This document shows positions 10,655 to 21,212 of a stretch of DNA of 64,000 nucleotides, piece by piece. How positions within the stretch are numbered: the stretch's first letter is position 1; the number at the start of each line of letters is the position of its first letter. The stretch comes from Sordariomycetes sp. S80-01Y (taxonomy: Eukaryota; Ascomycota; Sordariomycetes). The notes below the pieces were generated by a model. That model was not told the origin of the DNA and did not search any database. It saw only the letters and a program-made list of their open reading frames with translations. Made by a program: the position numbers and the translations under genes. The stretch spans positions 248,001 to 312,000 of the forward strand of contig JAXQJY010000024.1 of the NCBI GenBank assembly GCA_037042185.1, in the 5' to 3' direction.

Positions 10655-11177
10655 CCATCAAGGTATGATCTGCCAAGTCGGTGCCCTCGGGCGATTACGT
10701 ATCTCGAGTTGCGATCGGACGGGTTGAGCTCATGAGGTTCGGACAGACTACATCGATAGACTCAGGCACGTAGGCAGACTGCGGAGTACGTGCAGTAGTT
10801 TCTCGTGATTGATCACAAAGTGCCCGACAGGCGAGCGACGAGCCGCACGGGAGCCAAAGTCATCTGGAGGCCACGATTGGACATCGAGGTTTCGAGGACG
10901 AGGGGCAGCTTCCGCAACAGGCAATCGCTCGTGGACCCCTGTCGAGCCTCGTCAGTGCCACCAGCCTTTTACTTACGAACCGAACAAGCTCCAACCACAG
11001 TGGAAACACCTTGAGAAGTTACCATGACAAAAAGGCCGAGAGAAAAACGTGCTCCTGCGGCAATAATGTGCCACGAGCCTCCTGGGAACGCCGAAGAAAC
11101 GGGGGAGCTGTTCCCATATCTAGCCTCTGCGTGGGGGGAACCATCAAGGTGCGCACACCAGAACAGACCATCAAGGT
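10655..11177 (+). promoter_or_regulatory. Three CCATCAAGGT repeats, candidate zinc-response elements
   Basis: The decamer CCATCAAGGT occurs exactly at 10655-10664, 11141-11150 and 11168-11177, all on the plus strand, 480-1010 bp upstream of the zinc transporter ATG. An inverted ACCTTG (CAAGGT on the other strand) lies at 11008-11013. CAAGGT is the core reported for the Aspergillus zinc regulator ZafA. Binding here is inferred. Confidence 0.5.
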
Positions 11178-11660
11178 TCACCATCGCCAGCCTTGGCGGA
11201 CAGGACAGCGGAAAATACCACGCACGACGCTTTGTCCATTGCCTCTCACCCGTTTCCTAAAAAGTCCTTGCTCTCCTCAGACTCCTCCCTTGCTCATCCT
11301 CTTCATCCTACTGGCCGATTTTCCCGAACGCATTGTGGCGACTTGGTGGTTCTGTCTGCTGCAACTTAATAGCGGATAACCTTATTAACCTTCTATCTAC
11401 CCGTTGCGCCGCCTCAAAGGTTATCTCACATCCGCCTACCTGAGACATTCGACGAGCCCCGCGCAGCTCTCGTGCTATTTCATCTTTCGAGCCTTGCTCT
11501 AGTCGATACTTTCTCTCCGCAACTCACCAAGCTTCTCTCGACTTCCTTGCTCGTCATCTTGACTTGGATTGGCTCTCGACGCCTGCGCTGAAAGCTTCAA
11601 GCCCATACCTTCTCGGCTTTCGAACTCTGATACACCCAAGAGTCTTCAAACGTCCTCAAG

Positions 11661-13331
11661 ATGCAGGCTAAGGCGTGCTTGGCCTTCGCTGCCCTCATCA
11701 GCGTTGCGCTGGGCGGCAGCGCCCCGCGTCCCACCGAAGCCCCTGCCTATCCTTCCCAGGAAAAGCGTCAGGACGAGATCGAGAAGATAACAGACTGCCA
11801 CCTCCACGGCTCCGATATGTACGTTGAATTCTTTGAATACGTCTGGTAACAACCCCCAACTGACTCTTGAGCAGCTACTGTATGGGCCCCTCTAGCGAAG
11901 AGTACCATGTGCAGACTACCCCGACTCAGACAACCGACATCCCAGCTGAGTTCACTGGCTGCCATGCTCACGGCGAGGGCGAGCTGTAAGTCAACTTACA
12001 ATATTTCTCGAATGACCTGATCTGACATTCCCAGTTACTGTATCAGCCCAGATGGCGAGGACCTCGCCGCTCATATCGAGGGCGGAGAGGACAGCGGTCA
12101 CAGCGAGGAGGAGGAGGAGGAGTCGTCCTCTAGCAACGAGCATTGCCACTTCCACGCCGGTGTTGAGCACTGCACTGGTGGTGAAGAGGAAGAGGAGACA
12201 TCTAGCGACTCTGAATCCGGCGGCAACGAGCAGTGTCACTTCCATGCCGGTGTTGAGCACTGCGTCGGCGAAGGTGAATCTGAGAATGGCGGCGCAGAGG
12301 GCTCTGGTCCCGGGTCCGATGCCTGCACAGTCTCCAGCCGCGACTACGACGTGGGCCTCCGTGTTGGCCTGCTCTTTGTCATCCTCGCTACCTCAGCTCT
12401 CGGCGTCTTCGGCCCCATCTTTGTTCACAAGATGCTCCCACGCAACAGCAAGCTCAGGCTCATCTTCACTGTACTCAAGCAGTTCGGAACCGGTATCATC
12501 ATCTCCACAGCTTTTGTTCACTTGTACACCCACGCCAACATGATGTTTACCAACCCTTGCATCGGGGAGCTGGAGTATGAGGCTGTGACGTCCGCCATTG
12601 TTATGGCCGGTATCTTCCTATCCTTCTTGGTCGAGTATATCGGACAGCGGATTGTGCAGAACAAGATTCGCTCTGAAGCCGCGCTCACCGCTAAGGAGCG
12701 CTCTGCAGCTATCCTCTCCTCTGAGACCGTGGGCATTCTCGTCATGGAAATGGGCATCATCTTCCACTCTCTGCTGATTGGCTTGACCCTCGTTGTCGCG
12801 GGTGATAGCTTTTTCATCACTCTATTTATTGTTATCCTGTTCCACCAGGTCTTCGAGGGTATTGCTCTGGGCACCCGGATTGCCACAGTAGGAACTCCTG
12901 AGGGCGCACCTCACGTCGCCGGTCCTGTCGTCAACGATGCAGCCGATGCCGACAAAAACGTTGCCAACGGAGAGACCTCATCAACTTCGTCCGACAGCGT
13001 CGCCCCTGGCTTGTCCATGAAGAAGAAGCTCATCCTTGCCTCCTTGTTCTCCTTCATCACTCCCATCGGTATGGCTATCGGTATCGGCGTCTTGAACCAG
13101 TTCAACGGAAAGGACCAGTCCACTCTCGTTGCCATCGGCACACTGGATGCCTTCTCGGCTGGTATTCTCATATGGGTCGGTGTTGTTGAGATGTGGGCTG
13201 GCGATTGGATGTTCGGCGCTCACGGTCACAAGGCTGAGCTGGCGGATGCTGACATGCTCACCACCTCTCTGGCTGGTCTTGCTCTGGTGACGGGTATGGT
13301 GTTGATGAGCGTGCTTGGCATGTGGGCGTAA
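11661..13331 (+). CDS. ZIP-family zinc transporter with Cys/His-rich extracellular domain
   Basis: Plasma-membrane zinc importer of the ZIP family, most like fungal transporters with long metal-binding N-termini (ZrfC type). Exons 11661-11818, 11875-11985 and 12035-13331 give 521 residues. A signal peptide (AKACLAFAALISVALGG) is followed by four modules: CHLHGSDIYC (46-55), CHAHGEGELYC (82-92) and two copies of CHFHAGVEHC (127-136, 157-166), separated by Glu/Ser-rich linkers. Eight membrane segments follow from about residue 202. They carry the family metal-path motifs: HLYTHAN, EMGIIFHSLLIGLTLV and LFHQVFEGIALGTRI. The cytosolic loop between segments is Ser-rich and lacks the usual long His stretch. 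Both introns (56 and 49 nt) interrupt equivalent positions of modules one and two. The promoter holds repeated CAAGGT motifs. The family is firm; zinc specificity is inferred from family and promoter. Confidence 0.93.
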
Positions 13332-14242
13332 GAAACTAGCCGAAGGCTTGCCTGCACCAGCACTCGCTCAGGCTCAGCGGGCGCTGGCCAGAGCAATTTG
13401 ATACCCCACTTGAGGAGAGATAATGCAGACCTGCTTTTAAGCAAGGCGCTTGCCCAGGGGAAAAGAAACCTGTCTTGGATGATGGGATTGGATATTGTGG
13501 AGGCAGATGGGATTTCGGAAACGTACAGACGACCACCTTACGACCATAGACAGCAAGTCCAATAGATGACTTTTAATGCATGAAAGCCTGTTTTTACTTA
13601 GCGTATTTTCTTCATTGATGTTCTTATGTAATTGGCGTTCATAGATGTCTAGTGGAGGTGTAGCGCATGAGCTCATCTCGCCTCTTGTTCTCATCGCGGC
13701 GCCGTACAATGCCGGAGTCCATGCTATCGTCATGAAAGCCTCACGATTCGAAGTCAACCCAAAGCATGGCCTTGCATCTGCTACAAGCCAAACCCTTGGA
13801 AACGCTCTTCTTGCTGGGGCAAGCAAGTGCTTCGGGTTCCGGGCGCTGTCGAGAACGACTCACAGACACGAGGCTCTGACGAAAGCACTCTCAGGTATAT
13901 TCACCAAACCGCTTGGTAGGATTAAAACGGAGAGGAGAAAGAAAGTCTCACTTCGAGAGCCCAGTGCCGGAAGGGCTGCGCTCCTCGATCTGCATGTTTA
14001 TCGTGAGCTGAAGAAGCTGAAGGCGGACATGCTAAGCCTCATATCCATGTCACATAGCTTGCACGGTTGGTTGAATGAGGATACCCAACTTGAGCAATTG
14101 CACGGTTCAAATTATCGCGTCTCATTACTACATGAGAATTCGACCCAACATCCTCGAACATCCTCGAACATCCTTGCCCAGTCTAGTTGACGCGCGCCCA
14201 CACAAAGCCTGAGAGCCCCCGCCGCAGAACACATCCGAGTCA
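13332..14242. other. Intergenic region between convergent genes, no supportable gene
   Basis: About 0.9 kb between the 3' ends of the ZIP gene and the protease. An open frame at 13645-14190 (+, 181 codons) has no domain, no family resemblance and a random-looking composition, so I do not call it. A short tandem repeat lies near the right end. Confidence 0.5.
14147..14174 (+). repeat. 10-bp tandem repeat (AACATCCTCG), 2.8 copies
   Basis: Two exact AACATCCTCG units followed by AACATCCT, directly downstream of the protease gene's 3' end. Probably replication slippage. Confidence 0.8.
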
Positions 14243-17065
14243 TCAGTACGCACGCCTCATGAGACGGGTCGAATTCGTCGTGCCGTTGTGGGCCATTGGC
14301 AAGACCGCGAAGTCCACCGTATCACCGCTCATGATGTTCCAGTGATCCGAGATATTGGGGTTGCCGTAGGGTCGAAGGGCCGCAAAACGCATGCTGTAGA
14401 TTGTGAGCTTGATGCTCGGGGAAGTGGTGGTAGAGAATCAGGGCATAGAGGGACGCTCACGTGTAATTCCCAGGCTCAATGTACGTTCCGTTCGCCAACT
14501 TGCCGAACCACCAGAAAATGTTGTAACCCCTTGGTACCCGCTCAATCGGGAACGCTATCGTGTCTTCCCTGTCCATGCGGTCGGGGTCAAAGTACCAGTA
14601 TAGGTCTGCATCCCGGAAGGTCGTGGCGGAGCCAACGTAGCTGTTTTCGCCAGGAGTGGTAGGGAGTTCCCAGCTGCGCTCATCCCAGTAGCTAGTGAAG
14701 ATCTGTTCGGTCAGACATATCAAGCGATCAAGGGACTAGGGCTGGTTGGGTGGCTTACATCCCAGCGTAGATCAAAACAAGGGTAGCGAAGACGCATGGA
14801 GAGCTCCACGTAGTCACCGGGGTTATTCTCAATGTCGAATGACCAGCTGAGATAGAATCAGCTTATACTGCTAATGATCAAAAGTAGACTTACGCCATGC
14901 TGCCATCGTACTCGGTGATGTAAGGGTCACTTGCGAACATTGTGTCGAACTCCTTCTCGGTGTCGTAGGCAGCACCTCCATACGGAATGGACAACCTCTC
15001 GCCATTGTCGCCTAAGACCCATACCTTGCCGCCGTAGAGAGGCAAGTTGTCATCTTCAATATCAGGCATCTGGAAGACGAAGCTGTGGATTTTAGTCCTG
15101 TTCGTGCGATTAGAGAGGGAGACCTACTCAGCCATCTTGGTTTGCCCCGGCCTTAGCACAAGAGGCTTCGGCAGAACGACATCTGGAACAATGTCAATCG
15201 GCTCCAAGTCATACAGCGTTTTGATGCCATAGTAAGAGTCGCGGATCTCAACCCCTCCTTGGGGCTCCAACTCAAAGGTGTAGACGATGCTGCTGTTGCC
15301 AGTGTTGGTGATGGCTGCTGACCAGTTGCCCCTGAAGGACTCGGTGTCCAGCAAGGCAAAAGGCTCAGCCATCACTTGCGTCTCGTAGTTGAGGACCTTC
15401 CAGGCATCGACGATACCTGAACCGACTTGAAAAGGCGGAGCCGTGACGTTGTAACGAACGCTGTCGGCGCTCCAGGCCACACTTCGCCCGCTAGTGGCGA
15501 TGCGCTCAGAGAGCGTCCTGGCGATGCTGGGACCGTGGTAAGATCGACCGCCTTTGGCACCCAAGTACAAAGCTGCAACTCCGGCGATGTAAGGGGCAGC
15601 CATCGAAGTACCACTCATTTCCTCATACTCATTGTCGGTAACTGTGCTGATGATGTCGTATCCAGGTGCAGCTATTTCAGGCTTCAGAAGAAGCTCGTTT
15701 GTCGGTCCCCAAGTGCTGAAGTAGGCCGCAACAGGCTTGCTGTTTGCGAATGAGACATTGCGAGCTCCAGTCACGTTGACCGCTGCAATTGAGAGGACTC
15801 CATTACCATTGGAGCCACTGCTGGTGTAGAATGGACCAGTGTAGCCTTCGTTGCCGGCGGAGATGGTGATTATGACGCCCCTCTCCACGAGACGACTGGC
15901 GACGACAGCCCACGGATTATCAACGAACCCGTCAGGTCGACCGATGCTTGCTGTGATGACATCCGCCTGGCAAGGTCAACATCGAATTGGACTACTGCAG
16001 GAACCAAACACTTACTCCCGCGCCGTAAGCGTCACAGAACGATTGAATGAGCACTTCTTCATCCGTATCAAGAGGATCCTATTTCGTCAATGATAATGGC
16101 CTTGAGGCAAAAGTATAAGCGTTAACCTACATCGGCGAATACCTTGAAGCTGAGCAATTCGGCATCGGGAGCAACACCCGTGAGCCTTCGAGACCGTCAG
16201 CAATGCAACCATCTGGCGCAAACTGTGCTTACCATTCGTTGTCTGCCGCGATGATACCAGCAACATGCGTGCCATGGCCGTATCGATCTCGTGGATCATC
16301 ATCTGGCCTCTTGGGGTAATTGCGCACATCGTGCGAATCCCCTTCCTTGTCAGCGATGTCTTTTCCTTGCAAACGAAATATGATACCTACAATCGTGGCC
16401 TACCAGATCATATCCTCCGGCGACTTTGCAACCTGGCCCAAAACATCCCCCCAGCTAATCAATGATTAGCCATATGCTTCTGGCCGTACTAAGGGAGCAC
16501 CTACTGCGTTATGAGTGTAGTCGATGCCAGTATCTATCACCGCAACTTTGACACCCTGCCCACGGATTCCAGCTGCATGCAGCTTGTCGACGCCAGTCCA
16601 GTGATGCATAGTATAGCCATCTTTCAGAGCCTGCGGCACAACCTTCTTGGTTCTTTTGGGCTTGTCCAAAGGAACCGACCTCATCGGCCAGACGTTCACC
16701 ACGCCTGGCATTGACCGCAACGAGTCGGCATTTTCCGTGGTGGTTTCGAGGCTGAGGCCGGCGAAGATGTCGCCGCAGTCAAATTGCTTGTAGTACGTCG
16801 AGTTAGAGTATTGCTTTGCGGTCATTTGCTTTGCCATGTTCCCTATTTGTATAGCCTGCGCTTTGATCAGCTGAGCGCTGAGCAGGGTCCATTGATGTGA
16901 TGTGCTTACTGGCTCTGTCTCTATAATGTACTTGTTGGTCTGTCCGTGGTCAGTTCGATCCACAGGGGCCTTCAACGGGTCATCCCTCCAAGCATGGCGC
17001 GCCAGCCCTTTACCCAGACCTCCAGCAACAAGGGCGAACCCGACAAAACACATCGGAATTTTCAT
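14243..17065 (-). CDS. Secreted subtilisin-like serine protease (S8)
   Basis: Extracellular endopeptidase precursor. Eleven exons in plus coordinates: 16910-17065, 16505-16855, 16391-16454, 16233-16341, 16131-16185, 16016-16078, 15128-15966, 14894-15082, 14759-14846, 14461-14702 and 14243-14393. They total 768 codons, with introns of 45-67 nt. Features in order: signal peptide MKIPMCFVGFALVAGG; an I9-like propeptide (NKYIIETEP to GLSLETTTENADSLRSMPGV); catalytic Asp160 in VIDTGID, His213 in GHGTHVAG, oxyanion Asn305 in SAGNEG, and Ser387 in GTSMAAP. A C-terminal Fn3-like region (NWSAAITNTGNSSIVYTFEL onward) ends in NST sequons. It resembles fungal minor extracellular proteases but shows no obvious PA insert between His and Ser. 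Two joins are less certain: the first intron (54 nt, also readable as coding) and the intron at 16342-16390. The catalytic frame is firm. Confidence 0.9.
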
Positions 17066-19976
17066 CTTAGCAGTATCGAAGCAAGCAAACTGAAGGAGGG
17101 TATGAGAAGGTGGAGTTTTGACAAGCACTTGTTGTCTGAGGCCCCTTATATGGTAATATGCACCCTCTGTCACCGTGCCTCGAAAGTTTCTGTGCAACAG
17201 GAAGCTTTCTAGGCACCTCTACTGCCAAAGCACGAAATGTGCAATACGTGATGCAACTTTCAGCTGTATGCAGTTGTGCGAGACAGCACAGGGGAATGTC
17301 CGGCCCCTGAGTACAACGGTACGCAACATCTGCCATGTAATTTGATGAACAGTTCGTCTTTTAGCAGTATTTTCTGCTCAAGCCTTCTGTTCAGTACTGG
17401 GCTTGGGCTTCTTGGCTACGTGCCAGCTCTGAGCATCCTTGCGGAGTGTTATTTACAGTCATTTCTGGTTCAAAAGTCTACAGGGCCGAGGCAATCCAGA
17501 TCCGTCCCTGGCATCAAGCAGAGTACAAGCTCCACTTGAACTGCAGAAAGCCTTCACGGAGCTGCACAGAGCTGCGAGAGGCAGTCCTCGTAATATAGCT
17601 CGCCCACGTGAATGGTTCCGTCTCGCTGGTTTGATGTTGACGACAAAGAGGGCCGAAACGGCCGGCCTTGCCGATTCCAGTTCCGGTAGCACAAGGCGAA
17701 TCGCTAGAAGGACTCCCAAGGATCTGGGAGGCTTGATAGACGCAACTGAATTTTGTAAGCCGGAGGACGCGTGCGCGGCCACATGGCGGTGTATGTGCAG
17801 CTTCACTTGACGGCCTGTCACTTTGACAGCTTGACAGCTGAGCGCACCCGGACGGCATAACAAACTCGAGCAAACCAGGGCTGGGTAACCACCTCCTGTT
17901 CATGAATCAACAGTCTCGAAAAACATTAGTCTTGGGCTCAAAGTCAGCTACCAGGCACGGACGATATTTCTCCGAGCGCGCAACATGAGGCGGCTGTCTT
18001 AGTCCCAAACGCGCGTGGTCGGCCGTGAGAAGCCCCCGAAGCTCGCACGCGGTCGAGGTGGCACCAAATCTTCCTACTAGCAGTGATTGCTCAGTATGCC
18101 GTTTGGAGAGCCGGCCAGCCGATAGAACGGAAACTTGCCCACGAGGAGGTAATCGGGGGCCGAACGGCTTGCCGCTTCATTGCGAGACGAGGAAATTTTG
18201 TTCTTTTGGCATTGGTCGCGTTTGTGGAACAATGGTGTTCCAACAACGTCGTCATCGTGTCCAGCGGACAAGGTTTCCAACTCGTTACTATCCTGACGGC
18301 AAATCCTAGGTTCTGAAGCAAGTGAGCAGCTCCAGATGACAAGGGTAAGCGATGAGATGGCTTGAGCCACGTCGGCATTGCCTCAAAGCCATCGAGGCGA
18401 AGCTTTGGTTCGCATGAACTCATACCAGCATGAGGCTTGGAAAAGCTGGGGAAAATGAGGTGATACCATGCGTGGACCTTGCAAGTTGCAGCGCTTTGAG
18501 AGGGGGGCTTTCCGATACGAGCAGATGGTCTCAGCGTCGCCGGTCTCGACTTGCGATTCCACACAAAGTGCTCACGTCGATCCCTTCGTAGTAAAGCCCT
18601 TCTCATCGCCATTGCTGATCGTCGTCAGCTTGCCCACCGAGTCGACATCGAGCCAAAGCCCGTCCTCGTCCCTCCCCCTTGCCTCGGTCCCCTCCGAGTC
18701 TGCAAACAAGATCAGAGTTTCCTTCCAAACGTTCTCGAACTGCGCGTGCTTTCGCGGGAGCCCCCTGAGACACGTGGATGCTGATCCTGGCGGTCGCTCT
18801 GAGTGGCCGGACCGTCCTCAGAAGCCCCTGCATGGCACCACCGCGTTGCAGAAGCGGGCGACGCTAGCGAATCAGAAGTGACCGGGGGGCTTGATGGTTG
18901 GCCCGTTTGCGCGGAAGAGCAGCGCGGGCAGGATGTCTTGAGTCGAAAAACACAACTGAAGGCTCACAATGGCGAGGAAGTTGGTTTGGTCAAAACAAGC
19001 TGAGCGAAGGTCACTTGAAGTCTAGACAATCACGTGTCTTCAATTCAAGCGGAAGGTGCAATGACTCAAGTCTTACCTTAGATCAACTATCTGCAGTCGC
19101 TCTTTCTCCCGCAAACAACCCCTGTTCGAGTGGCGAGCATTGGCAGCACCTAAGGCGCTAGCTACTCGAGGAGACGAGCCCAAAGGGACGCTTCTGCAAG
19201 GCACAGCGAATCGATGATTTAGCCGATCCTCCAGCTTGAACAATCGACTGATTCTAGAAGGCCGCCGACAACACCGGCCATTGTCGGCAGCGCTTCGCAT
19301 TCAGGAACGCTCCTGTCTGTTAGAGTGAATGCCCTCTAATAACTGAACAATGCGCTGCCCAGCATGACAAGTCCTTTGCCTCCGCCAAGGGCAATCAACC
19401 CATCGCCAGAAGAAGCCCAGGATCATCACTGTCGAAATCTCCACATCTGTTAGCCCGGGTTGCTGCGTCCGGGGATGCGCTGCCGTCGAAGAGCCTGAGT
19501 CGTTAACATGCAGCTCCATCCACCCGCCCAATTCAACACCCCCCTGTCCGTAGCTCTGCTGCCAGTGTGCTCCTCCCGCTGTTGCCCAGCGTCCTTATCA
19601 CCCACCAACTCCTCGCGACCTTCTGCTTCCCGTTTCGCAACTCACCCGCTGGGCTTCTCCTCTTTCGCCCCCCCTGTCTGCTTCATTTACAATATCGCCT
19701 CCTTCTTGCCAGCCTTTGCATTTTACTGCCTTCTCTCGGAAGTGCTTCCTCTCTTTATCCCACATTACACGACTCGACGATCTGAAACGGTTCAATTCCA
19801 GGCGATTTGAGCGTTTACGATTACCTCTCCTTCAAAGAACAACCAAGACAAGAAGCACCACGCGACCATTCAGCTGCGACAAAACTCGTACGAGCGACAC
19901 AGCGATAGAATATCTAGACAACCATTCGATTATCAGTTAGGATCAAATCGTTTTCGAACGCACAAACACCGCCATC
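17066..19976. other. Gene-poor block, no supportable coding region
   Basis: About 2.9 kb between the protease start and the next gene. Frames of 60-170 codons on both strands have skewed, family-free translations and no consistent splice joins. I see no tRNA and no transposon ends. From about 19500 the sequence becomes C/T-rich and is presumably the promoter and long leader of the gene at 19977. That leader includes an open frame of 100 codons at 19508-19810 that may act as an upstream ORF. Confidence 0.5.
17145..17151 (-). promoter_or_regulatory. TATA-like element of the protease gene
   Basis: ATATAAG on the minus strand, about 80 nt upstream of the protease ATG at 17065. This is a plausible spacing for a TATA box plus a short leader. 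Confidence 0.45.
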
Positions 19977-20450
19977 ATGCCCTCCCTCATGGACCGCATC
20001 CAGGCCAAGCTCGAGCTGCTCCGGCTCGAGAAGCGCTACACCCGCTCCCGCCACCGTCGCTCCGCCTTCGTCTCCAACGCAGTCTACATCGACGGCGAGT
20101 ACGTCTTCCAGCAAACGCCCTCCTCCACCGGCTCGTCCTCCAACTCGTCGCACGCCAGCATGAACTCGCACGGCATCGACGCCCTGCACGGCGACAAGGC
20201 GCGCCCCATGGTCGACAGCATCCCCGAGGAGGACGCCCGCGACGCAGAGATGACCGCCAAGGAGCGCAAGCGATTGAACAGGTTCAGCAGCATGCCCACG
20301 CCCAGCGCGAGGGATCTGGGCGAGGGCGCAGAAGAGACCAAGGCGCGGAAGAAGCTGAATCGCTTCAGCAGCATGCCCGGGTTTGGAGGCTCGTACGGAG
20401 ACAGCAAGAGGCCACAAGTAGCCGAGCGGCGGTTAAGCATGATTCGATGA
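19977..20450 (+). CDS. Small Ser-rich protein with two RFSSMP motifs
   Basis: A single exon of 157 codons, with the ATG at 19977. The N-terminus is basic and amphipathic (DRIQAKLELLRLEKRYTRSR) and flows into RRSAFVSNAVYIDGEYVF, which I believe is the conserved core of an uncharacterised filamentous-fungal family. The rest is polar and disordered-looking. Two near-identical motifs occur: KRLNRFSSMP (about residues 99-108) and KKLNRFSSMP (about 125-134). The protein ends with an AERRLSMIR tail. R-x-S-S-x-P fits a mode I 14-3-3 site, and RRLS fits a basophilic kinase site; both are inferences. There is no membrane segment or signal peptide. The gene stands alone behind a long pyrimidine-rich leader, which suggests regulated expression. 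Function unknown; coding status is likely from conservation-like features and codon use. Confidence 0.8.
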   Translation: MPSLMDRIQAKLELLRLEKRYTRSRHRRSAFVSNAVYIDGEYVFQQTPSSTGSSSNSSHASMNSHGIDALHGDKARPMVDSIPEEDARDAEMTAKERKRLNRFSSMPTPSARDLGEGAEETKARKKLNRFSSMPGFGGSYGDSKRPQVAERRLSMIR

Positions 20451-21212
20451 GCAGGCGGGGATGAGGAGGGAAGCAGACATATTGTCACCATTTTACGCAT
20501 CTACAACGACTTCTTCTTATCTGTTAGAGGCGGGAAATTTCGATTTTCGGAAATGCTGCAACGGAGGTTTATCAGGACATGCCCCTCGACTCGACGGGAT
20601 CCTGTGTTTCATACGCTCATTCGATATACCTTTTACATTTTTATGTGTTAATGAAAGCCAGTCTGCGGACTACATACTTACAACCAATTCATTCACTGCC
20701 TTCCTTACCACGCAAGTAACTGCTTTGTCTGCTTCGTACGCGTCGCCATGACCACCGCCTGACGGTGAGGGGGTCTAACTGAGACTGAACGAGAGTATGT
20801 CGTCACGAGTGAGACCTCTGACAGTTTGTCTCGCTCGCTAACCCTTCGAGCCGTCCTCCCGCTGCCATCTCGCGTGTGCGATCTGCGACAGCGTCCAGTC
20901 TTGGCGTAATGACTGGCCTGGAGCCGTCGCACCTGGCACCACACCAAGCTGGCTTGACAACCCATTGACCTGTCATCCCGACTTATGCTTTTTGGTTCAC
21001 CTTGATGGTTGGGTATCGTTACATCGCGGAATTCACGGCAAGGGTCACGGTCAGAAGAATGTTGAGCACGGCAACGGCCGGCACAGTCGTAGCAATGATA
21101 TTTCAACGAAGCAAAGTCCCATGATATTCGAACGAAAACAACCTTCACAACGCCGACCACGCCCAACCAGACACATCCAAAACTCCTGTCATGCTTTTTT
21201 ACCCTCGGCCCG
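20451..21212. other. Intergenic region between convergent genes
   Basis: About 760 bp between two 3' ends. An antisense frame at 20705-21244 has no recognisable feature. Nothing else seen. Confidence 0.55.

Larger units (their letters stand above)
9900..11660. other. Divergent intergenic region between MSH2 and the ZIP transporter
   Basis: About 1.76 kb between two divergent starts. Reading frames of 70-120 codons occur but lack family features and look random. The left end holds MCB boxes for MSH2. The middle holds three CCATCAAGGT copies. The last 350 bp before 11661 is pyrimidine-rich, as in many fungal leaders. Confidence 0.6.

Noticed and set aside
10366-10668. 100-codon frame in the MSH2-ZIP intergenic region
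   Set aside because: Lies in promoter sequence, has no family features, and overlaps an equally open frame on the other strand.
13645-14190. 181-codon open frame between the ZIP gene and the protease
   Set aside because: No domain, no family resemblance, random-looking composition and a tandem repeat inside it.
18091-18612. 173-codon minus-strand frame in the gene-poor block
   Set aside because: Composition and lack of conserved motifs suggest chance; overlapping open frames exist on the other strand.
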